From NCBI GenBank assembly GCA_026315105.1, contig CM048744.1:980957721-981021720 (forward strand): a stretch of DNA of 64,000 nt, written 5' to 3'. Shown piece by piece: positions 1 through 11,865 of this stretch (positions are counted from its first letter, which is position 1; the number at the start of each line of letters is the position of its first letter). The stretch is from Locusta migratoria. Its lineage: Eukaryota > Arthropoda > Insecta > Orthoptera > Acrididae. The notes under the pieces were generated by a model. That model saw nothing but the letters and a program-made list of their open reading frames with translations. It was not told the origin of the DNA and did not search any database. A program made the position numbers and the translations under genes.

Positions 1-2030
1 ATGGAAGGACTGGGTGGGTACACCAATGATAGTCCTTGTTTGCTGTTGCTCTTATATTTGACAGAGGCATATCCAAAAAAATTATATAAAAGTCTGACAT
101 GAACAATGAATTGAAGAAACTCAAGAGAACAAATTACTTACTGAATGCTTGTTTCCAAACATAGTTTAAAAGATTCATTCTTAAATATTTTGAAAAACTC
201 TAACCTGAATAATCAAAAAATCTCAAAGATTATCATGCAATCTAAACCTAAACAGAAATGCCACTTAAGTGGAGGCATAACTTCAAAATGCAACCAGGAG
301 CAAGGAACCTAAAATTACAAGTACATGTTAAAATACAAGTGCCCTCAAGTATAGATACCAATTTAAAAACGTGCCTTGCAACATGAAACCTAGACCTAAG
401 GCACAATTTAGAAGGTGACTTGCAGGTAATAAGGTTATTTATATTACAATATGTGTGCTACAGTTAGACTGGCACCACCTTTAGACTCCCCCCCCCCCTT
501 TTTTTTTTTTTTTTTTTTTTATTTTTTATTTTTTTTATTTATTTTTTTTTTTTATTTTAATGAAGCAGCTGTGTCTCAGGCTGGCGATAACACAATAGGT
601 AACCACAGCCAAACGGGATGCAAGTAAGGAGGGAGAGCATAAAGGCTAGATAACATGACAATTTCTGAAACTGACACAATACAACCACAGGGTAGGCAGG
701 ATAAGCAGCTGAGGGAAATGAGCATTACCTTAAATTAAGCCTGCTCTCTGGGTAGGCAACGAAGTAGCAGATGGGCACACACCTGATAAAACCCCAGACG
801 CCCTTAGAGACCAACTGATCAGTACCTTAGTAATTTGAAATAGATGACTGATAGTGGTAAGACAACTGTCACTCTCAAATTTGAATTCTTAAAAACAATA
901 ATACCCATAGTAAAGGATAAGACATAGGCATTAGAGAAAGCAGACAGCTGGCTTTCTGCTTCATAAAACCGTAATCAATCACAAACACAACACCAAAAAT
1001 AGAGAACAACGCAGGAAGACTTGAAGATACAACAATCACAAATGAGATTGACAACAGCCAGATGAACAGCGTGTGAAAGGTACTTAACTCAAATGTCTCA
1101 TGGAAGCTGGACTCCGAGACCTCCCCCAAAACTTTGTAGATAGGTGAATTAAATGAACAACTCCAATATCAGGTGTCCATCCATCACAGTCATCCTTTTT
1201 GAGGAGACATAACTAAAGGATCTACAACACTAGTACTGAACCGCACAGCCAGTGCCTGGTGATGGTTGACACCAATGTTGCAGATAAACATCCACAGTCC
1301 AGGTAAGAGACATCACCACATTGACCAGGCATCAAAGCGTGTCCGGCGCTACTTGCTGCCCAGCTAAGTGTCACTATCAACATGGTGCAGGCTCATTCAT
1401 ACTGCTTCTTTCCACTTGCACTGTCAAAACCACACATTCACTCACATCGCCCCCTTACTCGTCACCGAACTCTAACTGCTTCTGGCCTGTCAACCGGCCC
1501 AGTGTGACTGGCACCCAACAGTCACACTGCCTGCACACACCAAACTGCAGACTGACTCACAGGGGCCTAACTAACCTGCCTTGCGCACACACCACCAGAT
1601 ATCTGCGAGACAAATGACAAACAAAACCTAGCCATACAACCTGCGGTGAAGTAAGGAAGAGATATCGATACGGGAGTTGGATCGAGGCAACTGACACCAA
1701 TACAAGTAAATTGAGCCAGCATGGCTTACTTGGGAGGGGGGGGGGCAGATTTTTCCTGGGGGCGTGGGGAGGGGGGGAGGGCATGAATAGTGTTCTGGGT
1801 TGCGGGCAGATTTACTGAGGGGTGGCAGATTGTATTGGTGGTGGGGATGGGGTCATAATGTACTGGCTGGGGGGTCTGATTTTACTTTTTTTTTTTTGGG
1901 GGGGGGGGGGGCTGATTGTACTTGATGTTGAGAGGGATCAGGGTGAGGAGCATGATAATACTGGCAGGTGGGGGGGGGGGGGGGTATGGATTGTAGCGGA
2001 GGCCATTTTTTTGTTTATCTTAGATGAACT
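1..2030. other. Non-coding flank or intron, no gene seen
   Basis: No open frame here resembles a known protein. The stretch presumably lies in the PKC intron that ends at 4839, because the exons preceding 4840 are outside the window. It holds a C-then-T homopolymer block at 488-560, a CA-rich and C-rich part at about 1370-1620, and several G runs between 1735 and 1985. The T-rich block could be the complement of a retroelement poly(A) tail belonging to an unrecognised element on the - strand starting after 560. That is inference. Confidence 0.5.
488..560. repeat. Poly-C/poly-T homopolymer tract
   Basis: Eleven C are followed by 22 T and then a T-rich run broken by single A. This is direct low-complexity sequence. 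Its length is likely to vary between individuals and to be error-prone in sequencing. Confidence 0.9.
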
Positions 2031-4300
2031 GGATCGAAGATATCACTCCATACTCTGCAATCCACTTGACAGTGTGGCGAAGGGTACCTTGAGTACCACT
2101 ATCGATTTTCTCTCCTATTCCAGGCACGTATTGTTTGCGGAAAGAAGGATTGTCGATATGCCTCTGTCTGGGCTCTAATCTCTCTGATTTTATCCTCATG
2201 ATCTCTTCGAGAGATATACATAGGAGAGAGCAATATATTGCTAGACTCCTCAGTAAAGGTATGTTCTCGAAACTTCGACAAAAGCCCGTACCGAGCGATA
2301 GAACGTGTCTCCTGCAGAGTCTTCCACTGGAGTATAGCGATCATCTCCGTAACGCTTTTACGATTACCAAATGACCCTGTAACAAAGCGCGCTGCTCTCT
2401 GTTGGATCTTCTCCACTTCCTTTATCAGTCCCACCTGGTACGAATCCCACACCGGTGAGCAGTATTCAAGCTGTGGGTGAACAAGTGTACTGTAACCTAC
2501 TTCCTTTGTTTTTGGACTGCATTTCCGTAAAATTCTCCCAATGAATCTAAGTCTGACATCTGCTTTATTGATGATTGATTTTATATGGTCGTTCCATTGT
2601 AAATCCCTCCTAATGACTACTCCCAGATAATTTATGGAATTAACTGCTTTCAGTTTCTGACCTGCTATAATGTAGCTAAATGATAAAGAATCTTTCTTTC
2701 TGTGTATTCACAGCACATTACACTTGTCTACATTGAGATTTAATTGCCATTCCCTGCACCATGCGTCAATTCGATGCAGATCCTCGTGCATCTCAATACA
2801 GTTTTCCATCGTTACAACCTCTCTATATACTACAGCATCATCCGCAAAAAGCCTCGGTGAACCTCTGATGTTATCCACAAGGTCATTTATATATATTGTG
2901 AATAGCAACGGACTCACGACACTCGCCTGTGGCACACCTGACATAACTCCTACTTCTGAAGACTTCTCTCCATTGATAATGACCTGCTGCTTTCTGTTAT
3001 CTAGGAATTCCTCAATCCAATCACACAATTGGTCTGATACACCAATATGCTCTTACTTTGTTCATTAAACGTTTGTGGGGAACTGTATCAAACGCCTTGC
3101 GGAAGTCGAGAAACACAGCAGTTTCCTGAGAACCCGTGTCTATGGCCCTCTGAGTCTCGTGGACGAATAGTGCGAGCTGGGTTTCACACAAACGCCTTTT
3201 TCAAAACCCATGCTGATTCCTACAGAGCAGATTCCTAGTCTCGATAAATGTCATTATATTCGAACATAATACACGTTCCAAAATTCTACAACTGACCGAA
3301 GTTAGAGATATAGGCCTATAGTTCTGCAGATCTGTTCGAGGACCCTTCTTTAAAATGGGGATGACCTGTGCCATTTTCCAATCTTTTGGAACGTTTTGCT
3401 CTTCTAGAGACCTACAATACACCACTTTGAGAAGGGGGGCCAGTTCCTTCGCGTACTCTGTGTAAAAACGAACTGGTATCCCATCAGGCGGCCTTTCCTC
3501 TTTTGAGCGATTTTAATTGTTTTTCTATCCCTCTGTCAATTATTTCGATATCTGTGTGGCAATCTAGGAAAGGAACTACAGTGCAATCGTCCTCTGTGAA
3601 ACATCTGTGGAAAAAGACATTTAGTAATTCCGCCTTTAGAGTGTCATCCTCTGTTTCAATGCCATTTACGTCACAGAGTGTCTGGACACTTTGTTTTGAT
3701 CCACCTACCGCTTTAACTTAAGACCAAAATTTCTTAGGATTCTCAGCCAAGTCAGTACAAAAAACTCTACTTTCGAATTCATTGAAAGCCTCTCGCATAG
3801 CTCTCCTCATGCTACATTTCGCTTTGTGTAATTTTTGTTTGTCTACAAGGCTTACAAGGCTTTGGCTACGTTTATGTTTGCAGTAAAGTTCCCTTTGCTT
3901 CCATAGCAGCTTATCTAATTCGGTTGTTGTACCACGGTGGATCCTTTCCATCTCTTACGACCTTGCTAGGTACGTACTCATCTAATGCAAAGTGTACGAT
4001 GGCTCTGAACTTAGACCACTGTTCCTAAACACCATCTGTACTTAAGATAAAACTTCTGTGCTGAGCCGTCAAGTACTCTGAAATCCCTTTTTTGTCACTT
4101 TTTCCGAACAGAAAAATCTTCCTACATTTTTTAATATTTCTATTTACTACTGAAATTACTGATGCTGTAACTGCTTTATGATCACTGATTCACTGTTCTG
4201 CATTAACTGTTCCGAATAGTTCGGGTCTGTGTGTAACCGGAAGGTCTAATATGTTGTCACCACGAGTTGGTTCTCTGTTATAATGGTAACCCAGGTATAT
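2030..4300 (-). mobile_element. 5'-truncated non-LTR retrotransposon (LINE), decayed
   Basis: Read on the - strand, this carries successive pieces of an endonuclease/reverse transcriptase polyprotein. Near 4290-4150 is the end of an APE-type endonuclease (EPTRGDNILDL, then ISDHKAV). A linker follows at 3951-3718. RT blocks include NYRPISLTSVSCRILERVL at 3425-3201 and GVPQASVVSPLLFTIYINDL with the catalytic FADDAVVY at 3028-2708. The C-terminal tail with the IQQRAARFVTG motif is at 2452-2099. Stops and frameshifts separate the pieces, so it is not functional. The endonuclease N-terminus and any ORF1 are missing, which is usual 5' truncation. The motif order fits the jockey/CR1 group; the exact clade is not determined. 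It sits about 540 bases before the first visible PKC exon, in the opposite orientation. Confidence 0.9.
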
Positions 4301-4839
4301 TTGTATGACAGCCTGTACTGTATACTTGAAAATAATTACTTATCTGAAATGTCAGAAGTAAAGACATATATACGTACACATTTTAATTAATATAATGTAA
4401 CAAGGAAGGCAGATTTATGCCATTCACATAATGAATATCGAGTCATATCTTCTCACAATTGACATGTATATTTGCAATAGTCTTTGTAGCATTTGTTACT
4501 GTACGAATAAGCTCATCCTTTAGACACGCAATATTTTATTCATTTTGGAAAGTATGATTTGAGTACTGTGCTAATGTTCTCTTAATGTGACATGAGGTTA
4601 ATTTGACCTCTCCTATCTAACTAAATCATAGAATTGGTAGCAGCTCGCCGAAATGATGATCACTGAGCCACAGATAGGAGTCTGTTTTTAAACACAACTG
4701 AAGCTTTTACTATTTTAAAGTGCACAACTGATAATGAAAATACTATGCATTAGTAAGATTGTAATGTATTTTAACGAGGAAAAGAGTGTAATGATCACAA
4801 AGAATAAAATGTTTAATGAAAATCATTTATTTGTTACAG
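4301..4839 (+). other. Intron end before the first visible PKC exon
   Basis: AT-rich sequence without coding features, ending in a T-rich stretch and the acceptor TTGTTACAG at 4831-4839. I see nothing else in it. Confidence 0.7.
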
Positions 4840-4931
4840 GACCGCTTGTATTTTGTGATGGAGTATGTGAATGGAGGAGATTTAATGTTCCAGATACAGC
4901 AGTGTGGTAAATTTAAAGAACCTGTCGCTGT
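4840..4931 (+). CDS. Pkc53E: PKC exon: kinase hinge segment
   Basis: The acceptor ends in TTACAG at 4839 and the donor GTAAGT starts at 4932. The exon starts in phase 0 with DRLYFVMEYVNGGDLM, covering beta-5, the hinge and alpha-D. It ends two bases into the valine codon of EPVAV. The 87-base intron 4932-5018 ends in CATTTTAG. Confidence 0.95.
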
Positions 4932-7900
4932 GTAAGTTTGATAACTTTATCAGGATATTCTAATGATATTTTATTTTTCAAAAATATGCAAAAAATAATG
5001 CATTTAAATACATTTTAGGTTTTATGCAGCAGAGATTGCTATAGGACTATTTTTCCTTCATGCTCGAGGAATTGTGTACAGAGATTTAAAACTGGACAAT
5101 GTTCTCCTGGATCAGGATGGACATATTAAGATAGCTGATTTTGGCATGTGCAAAGAAGGCATAACTGGTGACAAGACAACAAAGACATTCTGTGGTACAC
5201 CAGACTACATAGCACCAGAAGTAAGGAGCTTGATATATAATACTGTAATATATGAATGGGGAAATTTATGTTAACCATTGTAACAATAGTACATAAAATT
5301 GCTTTCATACTATTGTCTGTTTAATGGTCTATCTTTTTATAATAATTAATCTTCCATATGGTATTAAATGTAGCAGTGAATTAAATTACTGAATTTAAAT
5401 TCTAATTTGTAGGAAAAGTATTTGACATTAAGTTTAGGTGTGATCACTTCTCAGACAGTTTGGAATATCATTTTTACTGATTCTTCCATCGGCCCTTGTT
5501 AGACATCAATATATTGAATTAAAATTACAATTTGGTGTATGTTCTACAAGTTTTTTATTATTTAGTTAATTATTTTTGGCCTACAAGGCCATCTACAGAC
5601 TTCACTGTTTTGTCAAAGAAGTTATAATGTTTAGATACAGACTTGGAAGATATGTTTATTCATCTACACATAGATTCAAGCGCAACGGAAAATTGCAACT
5701 TTGCCTCTACCATGGTAGTACAATTAAAAACATAAAAAATTAAACAGCTATTAAGTACACAGAAGGGGGTGGGGAAAGCCAGGAATAAACTTAGCTTCAA
5801 GCTAGAAAATGTTTGTATATAACATTCTAAACAATTAATTACTTGATCAACTGCTGAAGAATATTTTAAATATCTTTTACACACAAGTGTAAGCACAGAA
5901 TAATTGGGCTATTAGGTAGCATCAATAACTTAAAAATTAATTCGAGGTGGAATGTGAAACAGTTATCAGATCCAAAGAGAGAATAGAACTTTCTAGCAAA
6001 GCATACCACGCATGGTATCTCAAACTCAGTGGAAACCTTGTAATTAACATTAAAAAAAAATCATATCTCATGTATTGTCAAATTAATATCCTTCAATGGC
6101 ACTAGTTCATTTTCCAATATACCAGAAGGGGAATGTGTTTATATTATATCAGAATTGTTGCAGAAGTCTAATGTTAATCCAGTGGCATTGAAAGACTTGC
6201 GACTTAACACTCAGATTTGCTTTGCACAAAATAATTTCTAGTTTCAAGGAACTGTCTATAAACAGATTGATTATCTTTGGGGTCCTCATTTAGTCCATTT
6301 TTGACAGAAATATTCATGGGTAATTTAAAGCAATATAAACTGGTTTGAGCTGTGATGTAACCATGTACCTCAGAGTATTCCTGAGCCACCATGTATTTCG
6401 TTTGTGTTCATTTGCTGGTTCTTTGTATGATGTAAATTAAATGTAACTCCTGCTATATGAGTCCAGATATGTAGTGCCCATAAGGAGTTATAAGTTATTT
6501 TTTCATATACTTCAACAAACTTCAGCTCCTGAAGTGTCTTCCATTTAAAGAGATACTTTAAATTCCTTTAAATGATTTAAACAGTTTTATTCCAACTCTC
6601 AATACAACTGACTTACAGCTCTAATACTGTATAAGATGAATGAATGATCAATTCTGACACAAGACAAAAGATAAATAGATTAACATTGTTACATAGATAT
6701 TACATATCTTCCATGGACTTGGTGCTCCTTGTTGTTACATACTTCTCCATGACTGTCAGTCACTGTGCTGGGGCACTCTAGAACATGTTCAAATAGAGTT
6801 ATTGGGACAGTAACGCCTCCAAAAAATGATAAACACTACAAGACAAATTAATTTGATATCTTGGTTTGAATGTAGAACACGTAGTGTAACCTGTTACACT
6901 ACAAGGCATGTAGACATAGCGTGCTTGTGGAATGGCACGTAACAAATCAATAAATTTCCTTGATCTGATTACTGACACAATTAACCAAACACATTCTTTC
7001 AAAATTTACAGAAAAACTGCAGCTTCAGATACTCATACCTTCTTGATCACAACATACAGTTACAAACTTGCAGCTTTTCAGCCCTTGGTTCATTTTATGT
7101 CTGTATCTGTAGATAGCTTCGATCTTAACACAGAAGATTTGTGATTGTAATGTATCACTCATAATAAAATCATTCTTTCAGATTATTTTGTATCAACCAT
7201 ATGGGAAATCTGTGGATTGGTGGGCTTATGGTGTTCTGCTATATGAAATGCTTGTTGGACAGCCTCCATTTGATGGTGAAGATGAAGAAGAACTTTTCGC
7301 TGCAATCACTGACCACAATGTCTCATATCCTAAGAGTTTGTCAAAGGAGGCAAAAGAAGCATGCAAAGGGGTTAGTACATCTTCTAATTCCACAAATTTT
7401 AAAAAAGAAAAAAAGTGAAGCTTTTGCACTACTCAATATCTTTGTTTTTATTTCTTTTTTAGTTTCTTACTAAGAACCCAATGAAAAGGCTCGGTTGTGG
7501 AACAAGTGGAGAAGAGGACGTCAGAGGTCATGCATTTTTCAGAAGAATTGACTGGGAAAAAATTGAAAATCGTGAAGTCCAACCTCCTTTCAAGCCAAAG
7601 ATAGTAAGAATGAAAATTATATTTTCTCATTTGTTCTCATCATATGTGTGTGAATTCAGTATGAGCTTCTCATTCCATTACCAGAACATTCAGACTTCGT
7701 ACTTCAGTGTGCCAATATTTCAAAGCTAAAAATACATCACATGGAAAGATAGATATTTTATTTCTTTATCGTTGCACATTGGCTGTTGGGCGAACTGGGA
7801 AGCCCCCCCTTTTCCTAACTATCTTTCTTATTGGTTAAAGTTCCCTGATAACAGAAACATGATTGACATCAATAGACTTTGACCGCAGAAAGCTAGTTGA

Positions 7901-10900
7901 AGCTGAACACATGGGACATAGCATTTTGGATATCATTAAGGACTCAAGTATTCTGAGGTCCACAGTCTGAAGGGTCTGCTGAGAATACTTAAGTTCGGGC
8001 ATTATCTTCCACCACAGATAACTTAGTGGCTGATAGTCCACACTTCAAGAAAAGTAGCAGCAGTTTCTGTAGAGCTGTCAGTGCTAACGGAAATAATTGA
8101 CTATGGTACCAATGACCAACTTCAGTGCCATTGTTTACAGCACATCATCACTTTCAGCAACTCTCCTGGGCTTGTGACCTTATTGGTTGGGCCTTGGACA
8201 GAAAGAAAACCATTGCTTGGTGACATGAGTTGCAACTTCAGTTGGTAAGAACTGATGGCAGTGTTTGAATGTGGAATAGACCCTCACAAACCCGTGCACA
8301 GATTAACAGTAAGGCACTTTGAAAGCTGGTGGTCATTCCATAGTGGTGTAAGCTGTATTTATGTGGAATGGACTACATCCTGTGATCCAACTGAACCAAA
8401 CATTTACTGGGAATGTTTATCAATTTTCAGTAATTATCATTCAACATTGCACAGTTTTGGGCTTTTTAGACCATTTTCAATTCAACGAAGTCAGTCCGCA
8501 AATAACATATTTTGCCACATGGCTCTTTTTGGGGTTTAAAGCATTTGCTTGAGGCTGTGTTCAATGGGTATCACTGTTGTGGGTCTTATGTGGGCATCCT
8601 GCAAACATCCAGCATGTCTGATGTATCTATTGATTGGCTTGTGGCTGTGGTCAGACCAGGTTGAGGTTGCCACATCATCTGTAGCCAAATGGGAGGTTGA
8701 ACTGGAATGTTTCACTTGTCCATAGCTCACCTTTCAGTTGCAGGATCTAGGCAGTCACAGAGAGTGCAGTTGCTTGTAGTTGGAAGTTACAATATTAAGC
8801 TTGTAATCTGGGTCCCTTAAAGAATCCACAAAACCCTGGTCTGGTTCAAGTTCATTGGTGACATTTTCATGAACTGGGCTCAAGGCCAGGACACTCTATC
8901 CTCATTCCTCAACAACCTCAACTCTTTCTACCCATCCATTTCACTTGGTCCTTCTCAACTCGTCATGTCACCTTCCTGGATCTTAATCTGCATCTCTCTG
9001 ACAGCTCCATCCACACCTCTGAACACATCAAACCTACCAACTCACAACAGTACCTTCACTTTGACAGCTGCCATCCTTTCCACATCAAAAAATCCCTTCC
9101 ATATAGCCTTGCCACCCATGGAAGGCATATCTGCAGTGATGAGAACTCCCTTAACCAGTATGTCAAAAACCTCACAAAGGCCTTCACAGACAACTTACCC
9201 ACCAGACCTTGTCCATAAATGGATTTCCTGTGCCATATTTTCACACAACAACAGTCTTCCTCCAACCCTACTAACCAGCTACAAAGGAGTGACCCCCTTG
9301 ACACCCAATACCATCCTGGACTGGAACAATTAAGCCATCTACTACATCAGGGCTTTGATTATTTGTCAATGCCCTGAAATGAGAGACATCCTATCTAAGA
9401 TCCTCCCAACCCCCCTAAAGTGGTGTTCTGTCACCCAACCAATCTCCACAACATCCTAGTCCACCCCTATGCCACTCTTAATCCCAACACCTTACCACAG
9501 TGTCATACCCCTGTGGTAGACCCCGATGAAAACCTGCCCAATCCATCCACCCAGTACTTCCTATTCCAGACCCATCACAGGCTTTCTTAGCCCAACAGAG
9601 GCCAGGCCACCGGTGAAAGCAGCCACGTAAGATACCAACTCTACTGCAATCACTGCTCTGCATTCAACATTGGAATGACACCTAATGGGCTCCCCATGAG
9701 GATGAATAGCCACCATTAAACTGTGGCCAAGAGCAATATGGACTATCCTGTGGCGCAGCATGCAGTGGTGCACAACACCTTAAACTTTAACAGTTGATTC
9801 ACCAACTGGATGAAGCCATCTGGATCCTCCCCTCCTCCAGCAGCTTTGCTGAACTGCAGTGATGGGCATTATCCCTATAGCACATCCTATGGTCCCGCAA
9901 CCATCCTTGCCTCAAACTCAGATAACATACCATCCTACAATCCATGCCCCACAGTCCCCCTCCCCTACTTATCCTACATTTCCTTCCTACTCGTGCCCCT
10001 TTCCCTACTGTGTGCTTCCTTTCTTTTTTATTATTTCCCCTATATATATAATCAACAACTAAAGGGAAAAGGGAACAGCCTTGGGAACCAGGATGGCCCC
10101 CCTCGTATGCAAACTTATTTATGGGATGCTTAGAGGAAGCCTTCCTGGATACCCAAGTCTGTCAACCCAAAGTTTGGTACATATTCATTGATACATATAC
10201 ATGATCTGGACTCAAAGTGAAGAAGAACTCCAGAATTTCCTTTCCAACCACAACTCCTTTTGTCCCATCAAATTCACCTGGTCCTATTCCAAATCCCATG
10301 CCACATTCCTCGATGTCAACCTCCATCTGTCCAACGGCCAACTTCACACATCCGTCCACATCAAACCAACCAATAAACAACAGTACCTCCATTATGACAG
10401 CTGCCATCCATTCCACATGAAACATTCACTTCCCTACAGCTTAGGTCTTTGTGGCAAACGAGTCTTCTCCAGTCCCGAATTCCTGAACCAGTACACCAAT
10501 AACCTAATATCAGCTTTCACATCCCGCAGCTATCCTCCTGATCTGGTACAGAAGCAAATTGCCAGAGCCATTTTCTCATCCCTCCAAATTCAGAACCTTC
10601 CACAGAAGAACCCCAGAAGTGCCCCTCTTGTCACCGAATTCCTTCCCACTCCACCAAAAGTGTCTTTCCACCACCCACCTAACCTCTGTAACCTCCTAGT
10701 CCATCCATATGAAATCCCCAAACCACCTTCCCTACCCTCTGGCTCCTACCCATGCAACCGCCCCCATTGTAAAACCTGCCCTATGCACCCTTCCACCACC
10801 ACTTACTCCAGTCCAGTAACCCGGAAGGTGTACATGATCAAGGGCAGAGCCACTTGCGATAGCACCCATGTGATTTACCAACTCACATGCCTGCACTGTG

Positions 10901-11830
10901 AAGCGTTCTGGTGGGAATGACCAGCAACAAACTGTCCATTCGCATGAACGGTCACAGGCAGACAGTGTTTGTTGGTAATGAGGATCACCCTGTGGCTAAA
11001 CATGCCTAGGTGCACGGCCAGCACATATTGGCACAGTGTTAAACCGTCCGGGTTATCTGGATACTTCCCACCGACACCAATCTTTCAGAACTCCGGAGAT
11101 GGGAACTTGCCCTTCAGCATATTCTCTCTTCCCGTTGCCAAACTGGTCTCAACCTCCACTAAATTCAAATTCCCACCTACCATCTTTAACATATTTGCCT
11201 CTGTTCTCTGGGCAGAGCCTCTGCCTCAAGTGGTATCTATGTCGAACTTCTTTGCTTTCTACAAATGTCTGCCTTGGTGTGTTTGCGTGTGTATATGTGT
11301 GGGTGTGTGTTTATTTGTTTACCTTCCTTTTTTTCCTCTAAGGTAAGTCCTTCCACTTCTGGGATTGGAATGACCCCTCATCCACTCCCTTGAAACCCGC
11401 ATCCCTTCCTTTTCCCCCCTCCTTCCTTCCTCTTTTCCTGACGAAGCAACCAACGATTGCAAAAGCTTGAATGTTTGTGTGTGTGTTTTTATTATGTGTT
11501 TTTTGTGTCTATCAGTGAGCCTGTGCTTTGGGTAAGTCCAACAATTTTTAATTTTATACATATTTTTCCCACCAGGAAATTCTCCTTTTATAATATATGT
11601 GGTTTACTTACCAGGCGAAAGAGCACAGGTTCGCAGACAGAATCACAAATAAAAACGCTTGCGCACTGCACACACATAAAAATGTTGAGCTTTTGCAACC
11701 ATGGGTTACTTTTTCAGAAAAGGGGAGGGAAAAGGAAAGGATGTGGGTTTTAAGGGCACAGATGAAGAGTCCTTGCAATACTGGGAGAGAGAAAAGACTT
11801 ACCTTGGGGTACAAAGGATAGGTAAGCAAA

Positions 11831-11865
<35 letters not shown>

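Noticed and set aside
1321..2178. Open frames in the C-rich and G-rich part
   Set aside because: Proline/threonine- or glycine-rich translations arise from base composition; no domain and no conserved pattern.
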